Assembly: GCA_034509425.1 (NCBI GenBank)
Contig: JAVTVJ010000349.1
Coordinates: 248,001 to 312,000, forward strand
Origin: Eopsaltria australis
Lineage: Eukaryota > Chordata > Aves > Passeriformes > Petroicidae
Length of the DNA: 64,000 nt
Direction: 5' to 3'
This document shows, piece by piece, positions 42,827 to 56,144 of this stretch (position 1 is the stretch's first letter; every line of letters starts with the position of its first letter). The translations under genes were made by a program, and so were the position numbers. The notes under the pieces were generated by a model. That model was not told where the DNA came from. It did no database searches and was given only the letters and a program-made list of their open reading frames with translations.

Positions 42827-44479
42827 GAGTCACACATCAGTAGCCTCAGACACATTCTTAGTCTCTTTGCTTCTCCACAAGCGGAATGCCTCCTGAGATT
42901 GCCAGCAGTGGCTTGTTTGTTCTCCTGGTTTCCTCCTTCGGCTGATGCTTACAAAATGCATGTTTTAACTTTCCACTGCTGTTTTGCCGAGTAGTTCATT
43001 ATAAACAGACAAGAGGAAATTCCTATGTCATATTTTCCCTATTTATTTTAGTATATGTTATGTAGACTATTAATACATGTTACTAAAAAAAACCAAAAAC
43101 AAAACCAAAGAAAAACCAGCTTTTTAATAGCCAATATTGGGAAAAAAAGTTGCATATACTTGTCAGATGTATGTGTATTTGTCATTGTCAAAAAACCTTA
43201 CTGCTACTCTCAGTCCTTACTTGTGTTTCATGGAACATGGAAAAAAATTATGAGGGACATTTATTTTCTGCCACAAAGCAAGTGTAACATTATGGATTGC
43301 GTAGTCTTGCAAAACTGTTGAATGTTCTCATCAATGAGATGATTGTGCTCATTATCCAATGTGAAGCTCATGATTAAGAAAATGACATGAAGTAAGTATG
43401 AGACCTTTTTCAGGAAATGAATAAGCAGTTAATACTCTTTTCTTTCAGCTGAAGTAGTGACCAATTTTATTTTCTTCTTCTACCCAGTAACTAAGAAATC
43501 ACTGTTTTTATATCCACAGCTAATGTGCTGACACAGCACCAGCTTTACTTTGCATTTGTGAAGCAGTGATAATAGGATAGAAACTTATCCTTGTTAAGTT
43601 TTAATTCACCCAGTAAGACAATGTCTTTGATGCACTGTGACCCCAAAGGCCTATCGTGGAAGAAAAAGACAGCAACATGCTGAAAAATAACAGCCCATCA
43701 TGTAATTGACAGTATGACTCAACAACATGCTGATAAGCAGGTGTCTGTGTTGTTCATGATGGCATGGAAGGCTTATGCATTTCCCCTCTGGGCACTTTTC
43801 ACTGCCTGTAGTTCAGGCTAAGACTGCAGCAGTGAAGGGCTGGAAAAGACAGTTTATCTGACCTCTTACTAAAACTCTGTTGTGAAGGTTTGTGATTTTC
43901 CCAAGCAATGTAGAACTGTACTGCTGAACATAGGCTTCTTGCTTTTCATACCTCTCTGTGGAGTTGCAGCTCTGGACTATGGAGGACAGCACTAACAACG
44001 AATATTCCCAGTGCTTCATGATCCTACTCTCACTTGGCAAAGCCACCCAGAAGATAGTTTAAAAACACAGTCCTCTTGCGTGTGTTCAGGCAGGTTTTGC
44101 TTGAACATGTGAGAGCAATTTAAGGTTTCCATTTCCTACTGTGAGATTCACAGCTTACCTGAGTCTCAGGAAAAGTTATGGTAGGGTAAATTTGGAATTA
44201 AGGCTGTGAACTGAAGCAGGACTCACATTTGCTGCAGCTGACTCAGATCCAGAAGCAGTGGATACAGCAAAGAGAACAATGGTGTGAACTTAAATCTCCC
44301 TGACATGAATAACCAAAGCTCATTTGAAGGCATCTGAAGTGCTTTACTTGCCAACTAGAACTTCTAACTTGTATAAAGGATGACATGGTACACACAGAAA
44401 AGGAGCTTTCTGTTACTATCTCTTTGGGAATAGGCAGCATAACAAGGAATATTACTATACTTGTAAGTATAGTTTGCCT
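42827..44479. other. Intergenic sequence, no feature recognised
   Basis: No coding or repeat family recognised apart from a 20-bp inverted repeat at 44454. Confidence 0.6.
44454..44473. repeat. Hairpin: 9-bp stem, 2-base spacer
   Basis: ACTATACTT and AAGTATAGT are perfect reverse complements separated by GT. It lies directly before the old CR1-like fragment. Confidence 0.85.
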
Positions 44480-44880
44480 ACATTCTCTTAGCAGAGCTTG
44501 TCTCCCAAGTTAAGTAGGATATGGTAGAGTTCAGGCTCAGAGAAGGGTGACTGGTATGAGCAGAGGTACGCAATAGATTCCGTATGGCTTAGTGGGCCTC
44601 AATTTTGTCTGGAAAGCAGCTTAGTGAAGGGTGGGTGTGTAGAAAAGGGGTGTACAGACTGATGAGTGACCTGTAGAGGGATACTGGGGAGAGGCTGTTT
44701 GCTCTCTTTTCCCAATAAAGTACAAGCATTCAAAGAAGTCAGTAGAAGTCATATTCATAAAAAAGGAAATGTGTTTTTTTCAACACAAGAGGAACTTAAA
44801 CTGTAGAACTCCTAGCAGCTGGTTGTTGTGGCTGACAGAAGGGGTCACAGAATTCAGGTGGGTTACTAAATATTTCACAG
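44480..44880 (+). mobile_element. Old CR1/L3-like LINE fragment
   Basis: Degenerate matches in order to the 3' part of ancient amniote CR1/L3 elements: a CAGAGAAGGGTGACTGGTAT block, an ATTCCGTATG block, a TCTGGAAAGCAGCTTAGTGA block, then AACTGTAGAACTCCTAGCAG and GTTGTTGTGGCTGACAGAAG. Sense is plus. It is much more diverged than the neighbouring CR1 copies. Confidence 0.55.
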
Positions 44881-44989
44881 TTACACCTCGTTCAGGAAAT
44901 CCTGAAACCGTAAATAGTTTGTAGCGCTGTCTGAGACAGGTTACTGGGTTAGGTAAACTCTGACTGAGAATACATATTTTTATGTTCCT

Positions 44990-45490
44990 AAAGTTTCAAG
45001 TTGTGAGAGCCTTGATACTGTAAGAAAGGAATCCATTAAGTTTGTGAGTGACTCTAACTGAGGGCTAATGTCACTACTCCTGAGTTTAAGATTGCCATTC
45101 AGAGGGACCCAAATGGGCTGATGAGAACCTTGTTAAATTTAATAAGGATGTATCCAAAGTCCTGCACCTGGACAGGAAGGACTTCTGGCAATAATAATGT
45201 GTGGTTTGGGTTCTTTCTGTATGAGGAAGACATGGAGAAACTGGAGTAAGTTCAGTGAAGGGCCATCAGGATCACTGGGACATTCGTCCCTTGAGGAGAG
45301 ATTGAGGTAACTAGGCCAAGCAATGGAGCAGGTTTCCCATAGGGATTATGGAATATATGTTCATGGAAGTGTTCAAGAGCACAGTGCACAAAGACCCAAG
45401 CAAATATTATCTGAGTTCAGTGTTGTACCTGACTAGACAAATTCCCAAAATCCCTTCCAACTGGATTTATCCTTTAATTCTAGGAATTTT
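44990..45490 (+). mobile_element. CR1 LINE, 3' part of reverse transcriptase to 3' end
   Basis: Contains the end of the CR1 reverse transcriptase (GCCATTCAGAGGGACC, then GTCCTGCACCTGGACAGGA), the GGGCCATCAGGATCACTGG block and a degenerate 3' end near CTTCCAACTGGATTTATCCT. Frames are broken and there are internal deletions. Confidence 0.75.
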
Positions 45491-45780
45491 CAGCTAGATC
45501 ACCTCCCTGAATGCATGACTTTTCTGCCTGTTCAAAGCAGGGGACAGGGCCACATTATCGAAGAAGGAGTGAAAGTTCATCTGACTTGGACCAGTGTAAG
45601 GTGTTGTGGAACTGCTCCATGCCGTCTTTCACCTTGTGCTGTAGACAGGACAGTGTTCTGAAGGTGGAACAAAACACCTGGAACCATACCACCTGCAGCC
45701 TGATCTTGTAGAGAATAGGCCTGCTGCCTTCCTGGGACCTGGGTTAAAGATATGATGAGAAAACTTTATACACTGGTATG
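45491..45780 (+). other. Spacer between CR1 copies, possibly further CR1 5' sequence
   Basis: Moderately GC-rich sequence immediately upstream of the next CR1 copy. It may belong to that element's 5' region, but I cannot match it with confidence. Confidence 0.35.
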
Positions 45781-47435
45781 ACTTTCAGATTATTATCTAT
45801 TACTGATTTTTTGTGTAGGCAATGGTGAAGTTGCAACAAGGAGACTGAGGGCAATCAGGAGAGACTTCAGGGCCTTAGGACAACAAGTTAAGGGATCAGG
45901 AGCAGAAGTAGTGTTCACTATGCTTCCAGTTGCAGGAAATTATGAGGGAAGAAACTGGGAAAACCAGGAAATTGGTACCTGGCTGTGAGCCTGGTGTCAT
46001 TGGCAGAATTTTGGGTTTTTTCATCATGGGTTGGTCCACATGACACTGAGCCTGCTGTCAGCAGATGGGATACACCTGTCTCAGAGGGGAAAAGGATCTT
46101 TGCATAGCAGTTAGCAGCACTCACAGAATGAGCTTTAAACTAGATTTAAAATGGGAAGGGGATAAAACCAGGCTCCCTAGAGATAAATGTGGAGGTGGCG
46201 TGCCAAGTTTTGAAGAATCATGTGCTAGTGAGGTCCACGATGTGCTCATTACATGGAGTACATTTGAAATGTCCTTACAAAAAATGTGCACAGCATGAGG
46301 AATTAAAAAGAAGAACTAGAAGCTTTGGCCCTGTCCCATATCTCTGACATCATTGGCATAAGATAAACATGATGGGATGAATCCTTTGATGGGGTGCTGT
46401 GATGGTCAGCTATAGACTTTTCAGGACAGGTAGGCAGGGCAAGCAATTCCAAAATGTCAGAAGTCAGTGGCACAGAACACTGGCTTGACTGAGCAGGAAT
46501 ATTCTTCTAGATCTTAGGAAGAGGAGAAAAATATATGGACATTGGAGGCAAGGACAGGCTACATGGGAGGAGTACAGAGATGCTGGTCACTACTGTAGGG
46601 ATAAAATTGTTGTAGCCAAAGCTTGATTAGTGTTAGGAAGAACAAGAAAATGGGCTTTTAAAAATATGTTAATAGCAGAGGGAGAATCTGAAATATTATT
46701 GGTCTGTTGCTGTTGGAGTCAGTTATCACCTAAGTAGGGACATAAACAAAGCAGAGATATTTAATGCCTTTTCTCCTATTTTCATCACTGATGATGGCAA
46801 ATTGAATATGAGCCAGCATTGACCGGGCAGCCAAAATGGTGAACTGTGTCCTGGGGTGCATCAGGAACAGCATTGCCAGCCAGTCAAGGGAGGTGGTTGT
46901 CCTTCTCAACCCGTCTCTGCTGTAGCCCCCACACTATTGTGTGAAGTTTTGTGTATCTCAATATATGAAAGACATCAAAGTATTAGAGAGTCTCTAGGCA
47001 AGGGTGACCAGGATTCTGAAAGTTCTTGAGGGCAAGACTTAGGAGAAGCAGCTGAGATCACTTGGCTTGTTTGGCCTGGAGAAGAGAAAGCTGAGAGGTG
47101 ACCTCATGGCAGTCTAAACCTTTCTCAAGGCAGGCGGCAGAGGGAAATGCTTTATCTCTCTCTGGTGACCAGTGATATGTCACAAGGAAATGGAATGAAG
47201 CTGTGTCAAGGGAAGTTCAGACTGGAATGAGAAAAGGGTCTTCACTGAGAGGGTGGTTGGAACAGGCTCTTGAGGGAAGTGGTCACAGCACTAAGCCTGA
47301 CAGAGTTCAAGGAGTGCCTGGTCAATGCTCATTGTCGTATGGTTAATTTTATATAGTCCTACGAGAAGCAGGGAGTTGAACATGATGATCTTTATGGGTC
47401 CCTTCCAACTTGGGATATTCTAGAATTCTGTGAAT
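45781..47435 (+). mobile_element. CR1 LINE with 5', endonuclease-start and 3' blocks, internally deleted
   Basis: Blocks occur in CR1 order on the plus strand: a pre-ORF2 region (GAAACTGGGAAAACCAGG, then GGGATACACCTGTCTCAGAG), the start of the ORF2 endonuclease (GAACTAGAAGCTTTGGCC, then CATCATTGGC), the region before reverse transcriptase (AGGCTACATGGGAGGAGTAC, then CAGAGATATTTAATGCC), and the 3' region (TGGCCTGGAGAAGAGAAAGC to CTTCCAACTTGGGATATTCT). Large parts of the endonuclease and reverse transcriptase are missing and frames are broken. Unusually for CR1, sequence well upstream of the 3' end is kept. Confidence 0.82.
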
Positions 47436-49578
47436 AGTTTACTAGTAGGAATTCTGTCTTCCAGAATGCTACAAAGCACTTAGTTTTTAGCGCGGCATTT
47501 ATAAAAGTTACTGATAGAGTCTACTGGAATTCTCATGTAATACCTTTTTGTGTTGTACATTCTAATAAAATGATTGATCCTGAAAATTGATTTGTTTTAA
47601 TTCTTTTTGTCCATTTCCACCCTCTGTTTCAAGCATGTCCAGACTAAGAACTGCAAAAAGGTTTTGCAAGCTTCCAGCTCAGCTTAGCTAACCTGTTATC
47701 ACAGTAAATGGGTGGAAGAAGTGCAGCAGAACAAAGAGTAAATGTGAAAGTAGGTTGTAGGCAAGCAGCGAAGGAACAAATGATGAATGTTAGATAAATG
47801 TCCATTTATGTTCAAGTAGAGCAAACCCATTTTGATTGTTTCTATTGCTCATCATAAGTTTCTGGTCATGTGGGACCAAACTAATCTTTTACGCAATTCT
47901 AGTGAAGCTAATAATGATTATGGGCCATCTAATATTGAATGGAAAACAATTCAGGAATGGATTATGAGGAAGAAGTTAAATGGCAAATGGGAGACTTGGG
48001 AGCGCTAAAGATTAACCCATTTGCTTTTCAGTTATTTGAAGTTGGATTCTAATTTCTCTTTCATCAAGGTAGAGATAAAATATATTTGTATCATCAGAAT
48101 ACAGTGAAACCTATGAAAAGAGTCAGCAACTTTGTCAGACTATTCAAAACATAACAAAACAAGATAAAAGGGTGCTCTGCAGTTAAGAGTGAGCTACAGA
48201 TATATAGCTCATTTAGTAGGGATTTGCAATATGAACAGTATTTGTTATGCAATAACCCAGTGGATATGAAAATTTAAAGTGACACAAAGATCTGCTGGAA
48301 AAGCTGAAGAGATCCACAGACTGAAAGATACTGAAACCCACAGACAGATAACAGGACTGTTATTTGACTGTTATAAGCCATCCCAAAGTTTTAGATCAAA
48401 GATTATTTTGTACAAATTCTGAGATGATTTTGAAGTGGTTATCTAGCTACTTAGTTTTCTGCATTCTTTCACCTAATGCAGTTTTGAGACAGTGTAACAC
48501 AAAGCTAGACATCATGTGAACTAAGCTTACCTTGTTCTTGCTGCATTGAATTAATTTTCCACATGTATTTACATTTCCATATGCCTATTGACAAAGTTAA
48601 GAATCTGTTCTTTCATGAAGCCCAGCAGCACTGCATAACATTTCCAAAACTAATTTCTGTTCATCTAGTTGAAGTTTTCACAGTTTTTGTTGGCTGGAAA
48701 TTAAGGCCTGGGACTCAGGAGGATATGCCTAGTTGTAAAAACACTTTGGCCATGAGCACTAGGCTTCAGACCCATGACTAGACTTTTTCTGATAATGTTG
48801 GATGCCTATCTTTTAGGGTGGCAAATACAGAGCATTTTTGTTGTGAAGGTATGGACCTATAGAGAAGTCACCATGGAATTCATCTGTTAATTTGTAGCAT
48901 AGCAGTTTGTTCAATAGCTGTCAAAAACTCTGCTGTTACCTAGAAACAAGTGAATGATTGATTACCTTTCTCACTGACTCCTGAAAAAAATATTTACAAC
49001 AGGCAAAATATGTACATGAATTGTTACAGTTGAATGACAAATTCATTGCCTGTTCATGGCCTATGTTAACTTCTTTTGTCATGATAAGTTGCTTATAGTC
49101 TTAGAAAAATCATCTGCCTTCCTCTGAAACACGACATGTAGAGGGGTTTGGGTTGAACATCTCAAACTGTTAACTAATTTGGAAAAATGAGGCCTAAACC
49201 AGTCTCAAAAATGGCAGAACATCAGGGCAAAGAAATAGCTCGTGACCCTCTCATGTAGGACTTGCAGATAGCAGCAAAATTCTGTCAGGCAATAAGGAAG
49301 TGAATATATTACTAGGAAAAAGTTGCATCACTAGACTTGCTCAAATAAAAAGTACTATATAGAATCTCAAATGGGATTGTAAAAGTACTCGTACTCTAGG
49401 AATATACTCAGTGATGTGGAATTCATCTGCTTTGCCTACCAGTTGGAACAAGGAGTTCTTACTGGCAATATATTGGGTTATAAAAAGTATTTTAATGTCT
49501 TTTAAGGCTGAGGAAGAGACAAGGTGCTCTTACAGAAAGAAACTTCAGAAGCAGCAAAGCTTGGGAGAAACAATAGAA

Positions 49579-49616
49579 TGAGCGAGGTCTGTGTCTTTTT
49601 GAGCGAGGTCTATGTC
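49579..49616 (+). repeat. 17-bp tandem-like duplication, period 21
   Basis: TGAGCGAGGTCTGTGTC and TGAGCGAGGTCTATGTC differ at one base and are separated by four T-rich bases. Confidence 0.85.
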
Positions 49617-50098
49617 CTAATTCCTATAAGGGAAGCACATTGGATCTAGAATGTGGATATCTTATTAGAAGCCTAGGGAAAATAATACTGGAATGATGTA
49701 TGCTTTCCAACAGTTTGGCAAGTCTACTACAAATTAGACTCATCATAACTCCAGTGTAATAAATGTCAAGGGTGTTTTGAATTTTACAACTACATCAAGG
49801 ATAACATTTGTCTCCTCTTGTTTCACATGCAGAGACCTTAAGTAGTTGGGCACACAATTTTCATACAGTATATCCATGATAAAATATTTTTGAAGGTGAA
49901 ACAGGCTTAAGAAATTATCCCTTTCATACACACATGTTAATACCATTGTTATTTGCTGTCACCTCTTAGTGGCACTAAGCTGTTAGATGTTCACAATGCC
50001 TAATCTGTGTCCAGGTTAAAAGTAACCTTTTCTCCTCCAAGACCCATTTCTTTGAACAATGTTACTTCATTTTAGTGATCGAATTGAGAAAAGTTGGA

Positions 50099-50122
50099 GG
50101 GGGGGGGAGAAGGGGGGAGGGG
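50099..50122 (+). other. G-rich tract with G-quadruplex potential
   Basis: Nine G, then AGAA, six G, A and four G on the plus strand. The nine-G run can supply two tracts, so four or more runs of at least three G lie within 24 bases, which meets the usual quadruplex pattern. It is isolated in AT-rich intergenic DNA. Confidence 0.75.
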
Positions 50123-51595
50123 CAGAAGGAAATTTTCAGGATGAGAAACTTAAGCGTACTTCATTATTAAAGACAGCATATTATGAACTACAGCCTCATT
50201 TTTGACAGTAGAGTTATGCATGGCCTGTCTGCTTTGCATTATTCAGTGATGATCCTTGTTTTTTCCAGACTGCGACCCTATGTAGTATGAGAAATGAATT
50301 CAGGACTTTATATATAGCTGGCCTCAGAGAGAAAAAGGAAAATCGTGTCGTAGTCCCAGACCTGTCCGTGATCATAACATCAGGATCACTACACCCTGAC
50401 TACCAAGCTAGGCTGTGGCACGTATTGCTGCAAAAGTTATGTTTGCTGAACACAGGAAATGTATATATTTGGGGGATAGGGACTGGGATGGAGCAAGAAT
50501 GAAGAAAGCAACTTCTGTTAGTAAACAAGCACATTGGATGTTAGAAAAGTAGGCTATATCCATCACATCACAAGAAATAAGCATGCCAGAAGATGATCTT
50601 TACATGAATCAAAGTTGATCAATGTTTCTGATTGCAAAGAAAAAATCAGGACATGATTGAACTTAAAATGCTGTGGGGAAAGCAGTTCCTTCACTTTAAA
50701 AACAATTCCTACATCACTTTTCATTATCAGCTAAGTTTCAGAAGTCACCTAGAAACTGAAAGGAAAACAGCTAGCAATTTTTGCAATAGTTTTAATTTAC
50801 ATCATAGGAACATTGCTCTTTCTCTCCTGATCTGACAGTAGGCTATCTGACCAACAGACATAAAGACATTATTTATTATATTCAAGGGTAACCAAAGTGA
50901 TTAATAGATAAGGACTAAAGGGCTTAGTTTCTGGATATGAACAGGTACCAACAAAGTAGCATAGGGGAGCCCATGTAAACATTTTTACTTTTTAATGTGA
51001 GAAACCTGCAATGATAGATTTTCAACATGTCAGGACAGGTATCTGTTTTCTTAGTCTGATTTAATCCTTCCTACTATCCTGAAGCAAAGGAATGCTATCA
51101 GAATTAATTAGTTACTGATTGTTCATTGCTTTTTTACTAGGTGCCCTTATGTCCTGTTAAAATCAGCAGAAACATTTCAACTTAAGTTTCATTTTTTCAA
51201 AAGGGTGTAGTTAATTGTGATAAAATGGTTGAGCTCTGCTGTTTTGACCACAGCATGGAGTAAACATAATGGAGTTTTACATATTCTTAAAGGAAAGAGC
51301 TTTACTGTCTCATTAACAGTATTTTTAAGCAAAAGGAAGCAGAGTGAGCAAAAGATTTTCAGGGAAATGAGAGAGTTACAGGAAGCAACATGGCTGAGGT
51401 CCAGGTAAGATTGTTAGGAAGGAAGCAGGTCTTTGGCAATGACCGTTGGCTACTACACTGCTTCATAAACATAAGAAAGAAAAATCTTTAGGGAAAAAAA
51501 ATGTTACAAGAATCAACAGCCATGTACTTCACTTACCTAGTTGGTCAACTGCTTTTACTAAGCAAAACCACTGCATTAGTGACTCTGAGTCCTTA

Positions 51596-51725
51596 TGGAA
51601 TCATAGAATGGTTTGTGTTGGAAGGGAACTTAGAGATCATGGGGTTCCAAACCCCCTGCTGTGGGCAGGGACATCTTTCACTACATCAGGTTGCTCAGGG
51701 CTCCATGCAGTCTGGCCTAAATTCC
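51596..51725 (-). mobile_element. CR1 LINE 3'-end fragment
   Basis: The plus strand reads ATGGAATCATAGAATGGTTT, then GTTGGAAGGGAACTTAGAGA and CAGGTTGCTCAGGGCTCCAT, the reverse complement of the typical avian CR1 3' terminus. About 130 bp, 5' truncated. Confidence 0.88.
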
Positions 51726-52295
51726 TATTACACAAAGGAGAGAAAATAGGGCTTTCCTTAGTACTGGAAGTGAAAAGTGTTAAATTGCATGTGCTGATAT
51801 TGCCTGGCACTAACAATGATACCCTTGATGCTTCCTGCCTGCCAGCAATGCCACCTCATTCTCCCACCTGAAAAGAGGTCAGTCTCTGCTCACTGCAGTG
51901 TATACTTGAGGTCTAAACTGAGTCTGTCCTTAAACAATTATTGTAGCAGTCATCCACAAATAAGTAAATATTAATTTAATAATAATGATAATAAATATTA
52001 AGCCAATAATAAGTAAAGAGATTTGTACAGATCATAAAAAACCCACCCAAGCTCAGAAATCAACCAAAATTTTTTGTGTTAATTCCTAACAGAGAAGACT
52101 AATCCCTGCTGCCTGAATGCTGAGTATACTTTCCTTTGACACCTGCCTTGCTGCTCTTTTGACCTTGCCATTGTCCTGCCTTTTCTCTCTTGAAAAACAA
52201 ATGGAAAAAAACCCCCAACAAACCAGCTTAATTTGGAACCAGGAACAACAGCTGCAAAAATGCCAGAATCTGCAGATACCTGCCCCTTGGTTCTT

Positions 52296-52319
52296 GGCCA
52301 GCAGCTGGGCCAGCAGCTG
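52296..52319 (+). repeat. 12-bp perfect tandem repeat, two copies
   Basis: GGCCAGCAGCTG occurs twice back to back (52296-52307 and 52308-52319). Each copy carries CAGCTG, an E-box palindrome. Confidence 0.9.
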
Positions 52320-55300
52320 GGGCATTCAAAGAGGAAGGTGTGTGAGTGAGGAGGTCAGTTCTGCAGTGTTCATTCTTCCTACTTAGGCTGCTTCTCTGGA
52401 TCCAAGAGAAGACTGCAGCTTGCAGGAGTCCACATCATGTGAAACAAAAGTGAGAACTTGTGATGAATGTACCTGTAGCTCAGGTAGAAAAATGTAGCCC
52501 TAGGCATAGCTTTAGGGTCCTTCTGTTCTCTCATAGGTCATCTGGAGTGACAGCTCTCCTCCTCAAAACAAATGCAACCCTGCTGCCATGGTATGAACCT
52601 GCCGCTCACAGAGTGGGCTTTTGAATGTTTTTCAAATATCTGTGGCATTTCTGAGTGCTTGAAATATCTGTACTGTAGTCTTTTCTTGTCTGCAACAAGG
52701 CTGATACTCATTCCTTAGGTTGGCAGTAGATATGGACTGAACACACCATTGGAGATACATGGGACAATTCAAACCTTTCACTGTAAATAAAGACTGAGAT
52801 TGGGATCAAATGGGACATTACCATGCTGGATTTTTATTCTCTCTAGATAAGAGCTCTCCTGGGGCTCTCTCAAATTTCCCCAGTCTCACAAATTACCTCT
52901 TTTTTTTCCACTGACACAATAGGATCAGCGTGAAGGTTGGTGAAAGGCAGGATCACCTGGGACAGAAAAGCGAATTAACTATTTAATGAGGTACAGACAA
53001 AAAGGAGTTGAAAAAGCAAAGGAAGGCCTTTGGCATCTTACAGATATCTGTGAAGGAGATTGCTTGTACAAGCACACCTGACTCTGCAGGGTTAGACACA
53101 AAGCACATAGCGATCTAGAGCACGAGATCTGGGCTGATCATCAAGACCCTAGCTAAGCATTGGCTTAGATTCTAGATCTTCCCAAGAAGCAGAGAATCGT
53201 AACCGTTTTTGGTTTTATTTAGATGGTCTCTGTTCCTGCAGAGATTGTTTGTTATGATGTATGACTTTTCTGGGTATGTTACAGCTGTTATCTTGGAGAT
53301 TTGCCAGTGACTTTGTTTTAATATTTTGACACACTGTTCCATTTCCAGTGGGGGTAGCAGACTGATATAGATATTGAAGTATTTCCTCTGTTTATTTTTC
53401 TGTCTCTTTTTAACTAATTCAGGTTACCACACTTTGATTTAAGAAGCATACTAGGCGTTAGTTGGCATAATGGTCGTAATTTTGGTCTATAGAATATGTT
53501 GGGTACTTTAACTTTTTAAAATGCGGAATTACCAGCTCTTCTATATTTGTCTTTATTTTTATTTGGTTTGTTTATTTATTTTAAATTGTATTTGTCTGAC
53601 TGATCAGTATAATTTTCAGGATGCAGATTATGAAATTTCAATAGAGTTCCAGGATCTGAAGAGAAAACGAGGTGCCATCTGCAGTTTTAAATTATTTTTT
53701 TTCTGTCTGTCTCTGAAATTTCCTTAGCTTACTGGTTCCTGGAGAAACAAAGCCAGGGAAGCACTACCATTAGCACTAGGTCATGAAAGTACGTTTTGAT
53801 GATTTTAACTTTAAATGTTCTTTTACAATATTAGAATGCTTTAGCTCATTTCATATTAAATCTGACCTCATTGAAAGTCATGGAAAGCTGCGTCTAACAG
53901 TTCTTTCAACTGAAAAATTGAATTTGTAGCAGACATGTTTCCCAGCCTACCAGCTAATAAAAGTGAATTATATAACAGGTTAAAACAAACTTCTACCTTT
54001 AATGAGTTAAAATGTTGCTTGTCCAGCTTGTTAGTCCTTTCTTTTCTTCAACCAATTAATAATTCTTTACAAGTCCTACCATAAAACTGAAGACATATAT
54101 AAATGTGCTTTGTATTTTTCTTGCTTTCCCATAGCAACTTCCTCATTAAGTTTATAGATCTGTACACAGTTCTTCACCTTTGGTTTACTCGTATTCTGTT
54201 GTCTCTAAGAATAGGTAATTTTATTCATCCCAGTCCAATGATTGAGTTTGTTTCGTTTGTAGCTTGGAGATTTTTTTAATGGCCAAAAGCAAAGAAATAG
54301 ACATATTTCAGGATGGTTTTTCTTCTGTGCATGACTGTTTTTCTAGATTTATTAAATTAAAGTCTAGAATATAGTGTAGGTCTCCATGTGCTTTTGAATG
54401 TGCAGCCCTAGGAAGTTTTAAAGCATGAAGATAATTTTCATTTGGGAAAAACGATACAATGACCTTCTTAGACCTCCTGCCAGACTTTTTTATAGGCAGG
54501 TTTATATAGGTCTCTTTAGGTATTAAGTTTTTGCAAAATACTTCTTTTCTTCTGGTGCTGGTATATATACTGCATGGAAGCATACTGACAAACTAAAGAA
54601 TTCATACATAAAATTACCCATTTTAAATCTTAGTGGATAGTCTGCAGTATTAGTCTGCCGGTGAGCTGATTACAACAAAGATCCTGACTCTGCACTTTCT
54701 TGCAGTCTGCATAAAATATCTCTGCTGTATTCAACAACGAGAATGCTGCTGAAATTTGGACTAAAAATCCTTATTGTGTTCCCCAAACACTGTAAAAAAA
54801 TTCTGCAGTTAAAAGTGAGAAAGTTAAATCCACCTGACTGATTGGTGTTTGCTTTAGAAAAGACTGAAGAGTCATGAGTGTGCATCCCACATTAGGAAGC
54901 TGTTATCTCATAGATCTGCTACTTTCCCCTTTCCTAAGGATTTTGACAGAGCCCGATGTACTAGCAGGTCTAACTCACATCCCTGAGAGCAGTACAAATG
55001 AATTCCCGAGATCTTTCCTGCTGATGCATGATGCTGAGATGTCCTCTGTCTAGCCACAAATCCTACTTGCAAACACACACAGAGCCAAGCAAGTAAAATC
55101 TGTTAAGTTCTTGGTTATTAGAATATCTCCTTGCATTCATCTAGTAATAAATATTATTCAATACAAGGAAGTTCATGCTTAAATATAATCGAACAAATTA
55201 TGACTATTTAACATCTTATTGTTTGTGAAAAGAATACTATCAAGACTAGTACATGCTTTTAAAGAAAAGGACAGCAGCTTTGATATAAAAACAACTAGAT

Positions 55301-56119
55301 GGTGCTCCTCTGCTTTTTAATTTGTCAGGGCTGCAACACAGGCGACTTAGAGCAGGAAGATATAATCTCTAGAAAAAACTGTGTAATCAGAACCATCCTG
55401 TTCATAATGTTTGTTACAGATGCCTAGAAACATTTGCTGAGTTACAGCTAAGGTTTTAATCTAGCAAAGATGGAACAATTGCTTTGCAAAACATTACAGC
55501 CTTTTCTTATAATAAATCAAGTGCTCAGAAGTGTAGTTATCCACACACATATGTTTTGTAACATAAGTATAATACATAATACAATATAAAATAGTCTTTT
55601 AAATAGAATACAATAGGATTTCTTTTAAAAATGCAATAAAACATTTAAAAATTATTTTTTCTTAAGAGATTTTAGCAAATTAATTATGTTACTTTAAAAA
55701 AGCAATCCTAGCCACAAAGAGGGAAAAAATCCTAGAATGATGACTATATCTGAATATTTCATGCTCAAAAGTAAAAATACCTTTAAGTGAAATACGACAT
55801 TCAAAGGGATGCCATTAATTTCACAATCACAACTGCAATTTAAAATTATTTATCTCCTAAAGTGCTAGGAGATCCTAAGATGAGAGAACAGATTTTTTCT
55901 GTTTTATGATAATTTAATGTGTGCTCCTGATTATGAGTTATGTGTAGTCCATGTTATGACTTGGGAGGTTGTGCACACTTTCTCAGATTTTGCTGATATT
56001 TGGTGGCAAGATTAACAATCAAGATGAAAACCTATGGGCCAGGATATTACAACAGACTGATGAAAGGCAGTAGAAAGGGACAGAGATTCATGTTATTGTC
56101 TTAATAATGAACAACTGTC

Positions 56120-56144
56120 TTTTTTTTTTTTTTTTTTTTTTTTT
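56120..56144 (+). repeat. Poly-T run of 25
   Basis: Twenty-five uninterrupted T. No retrocopy body was recognised on either side, so it is best called a homopolymer. Confidence 0.95.

Larger units (their letters stand above)
47436..51595. other. Intergenic sequence
   Basis: No gene supported. Contains a 17-bp near-duplication at 49579 and a G-rich block at 50099. Otherwise ordinary AT-rich sequence. Confidence 0.65.

Noticed and set aside
51446..51871. A 141-codon plus-strand frame
   Set aside because: It runs through a CR1 3' end at 51596-51725 and has no similarity to a host protein.
56120..56144. The 25-T run as the tail of a minus-strand processed retrocopy
   Set aside because: No gene-like body was recognised next to it on either side.
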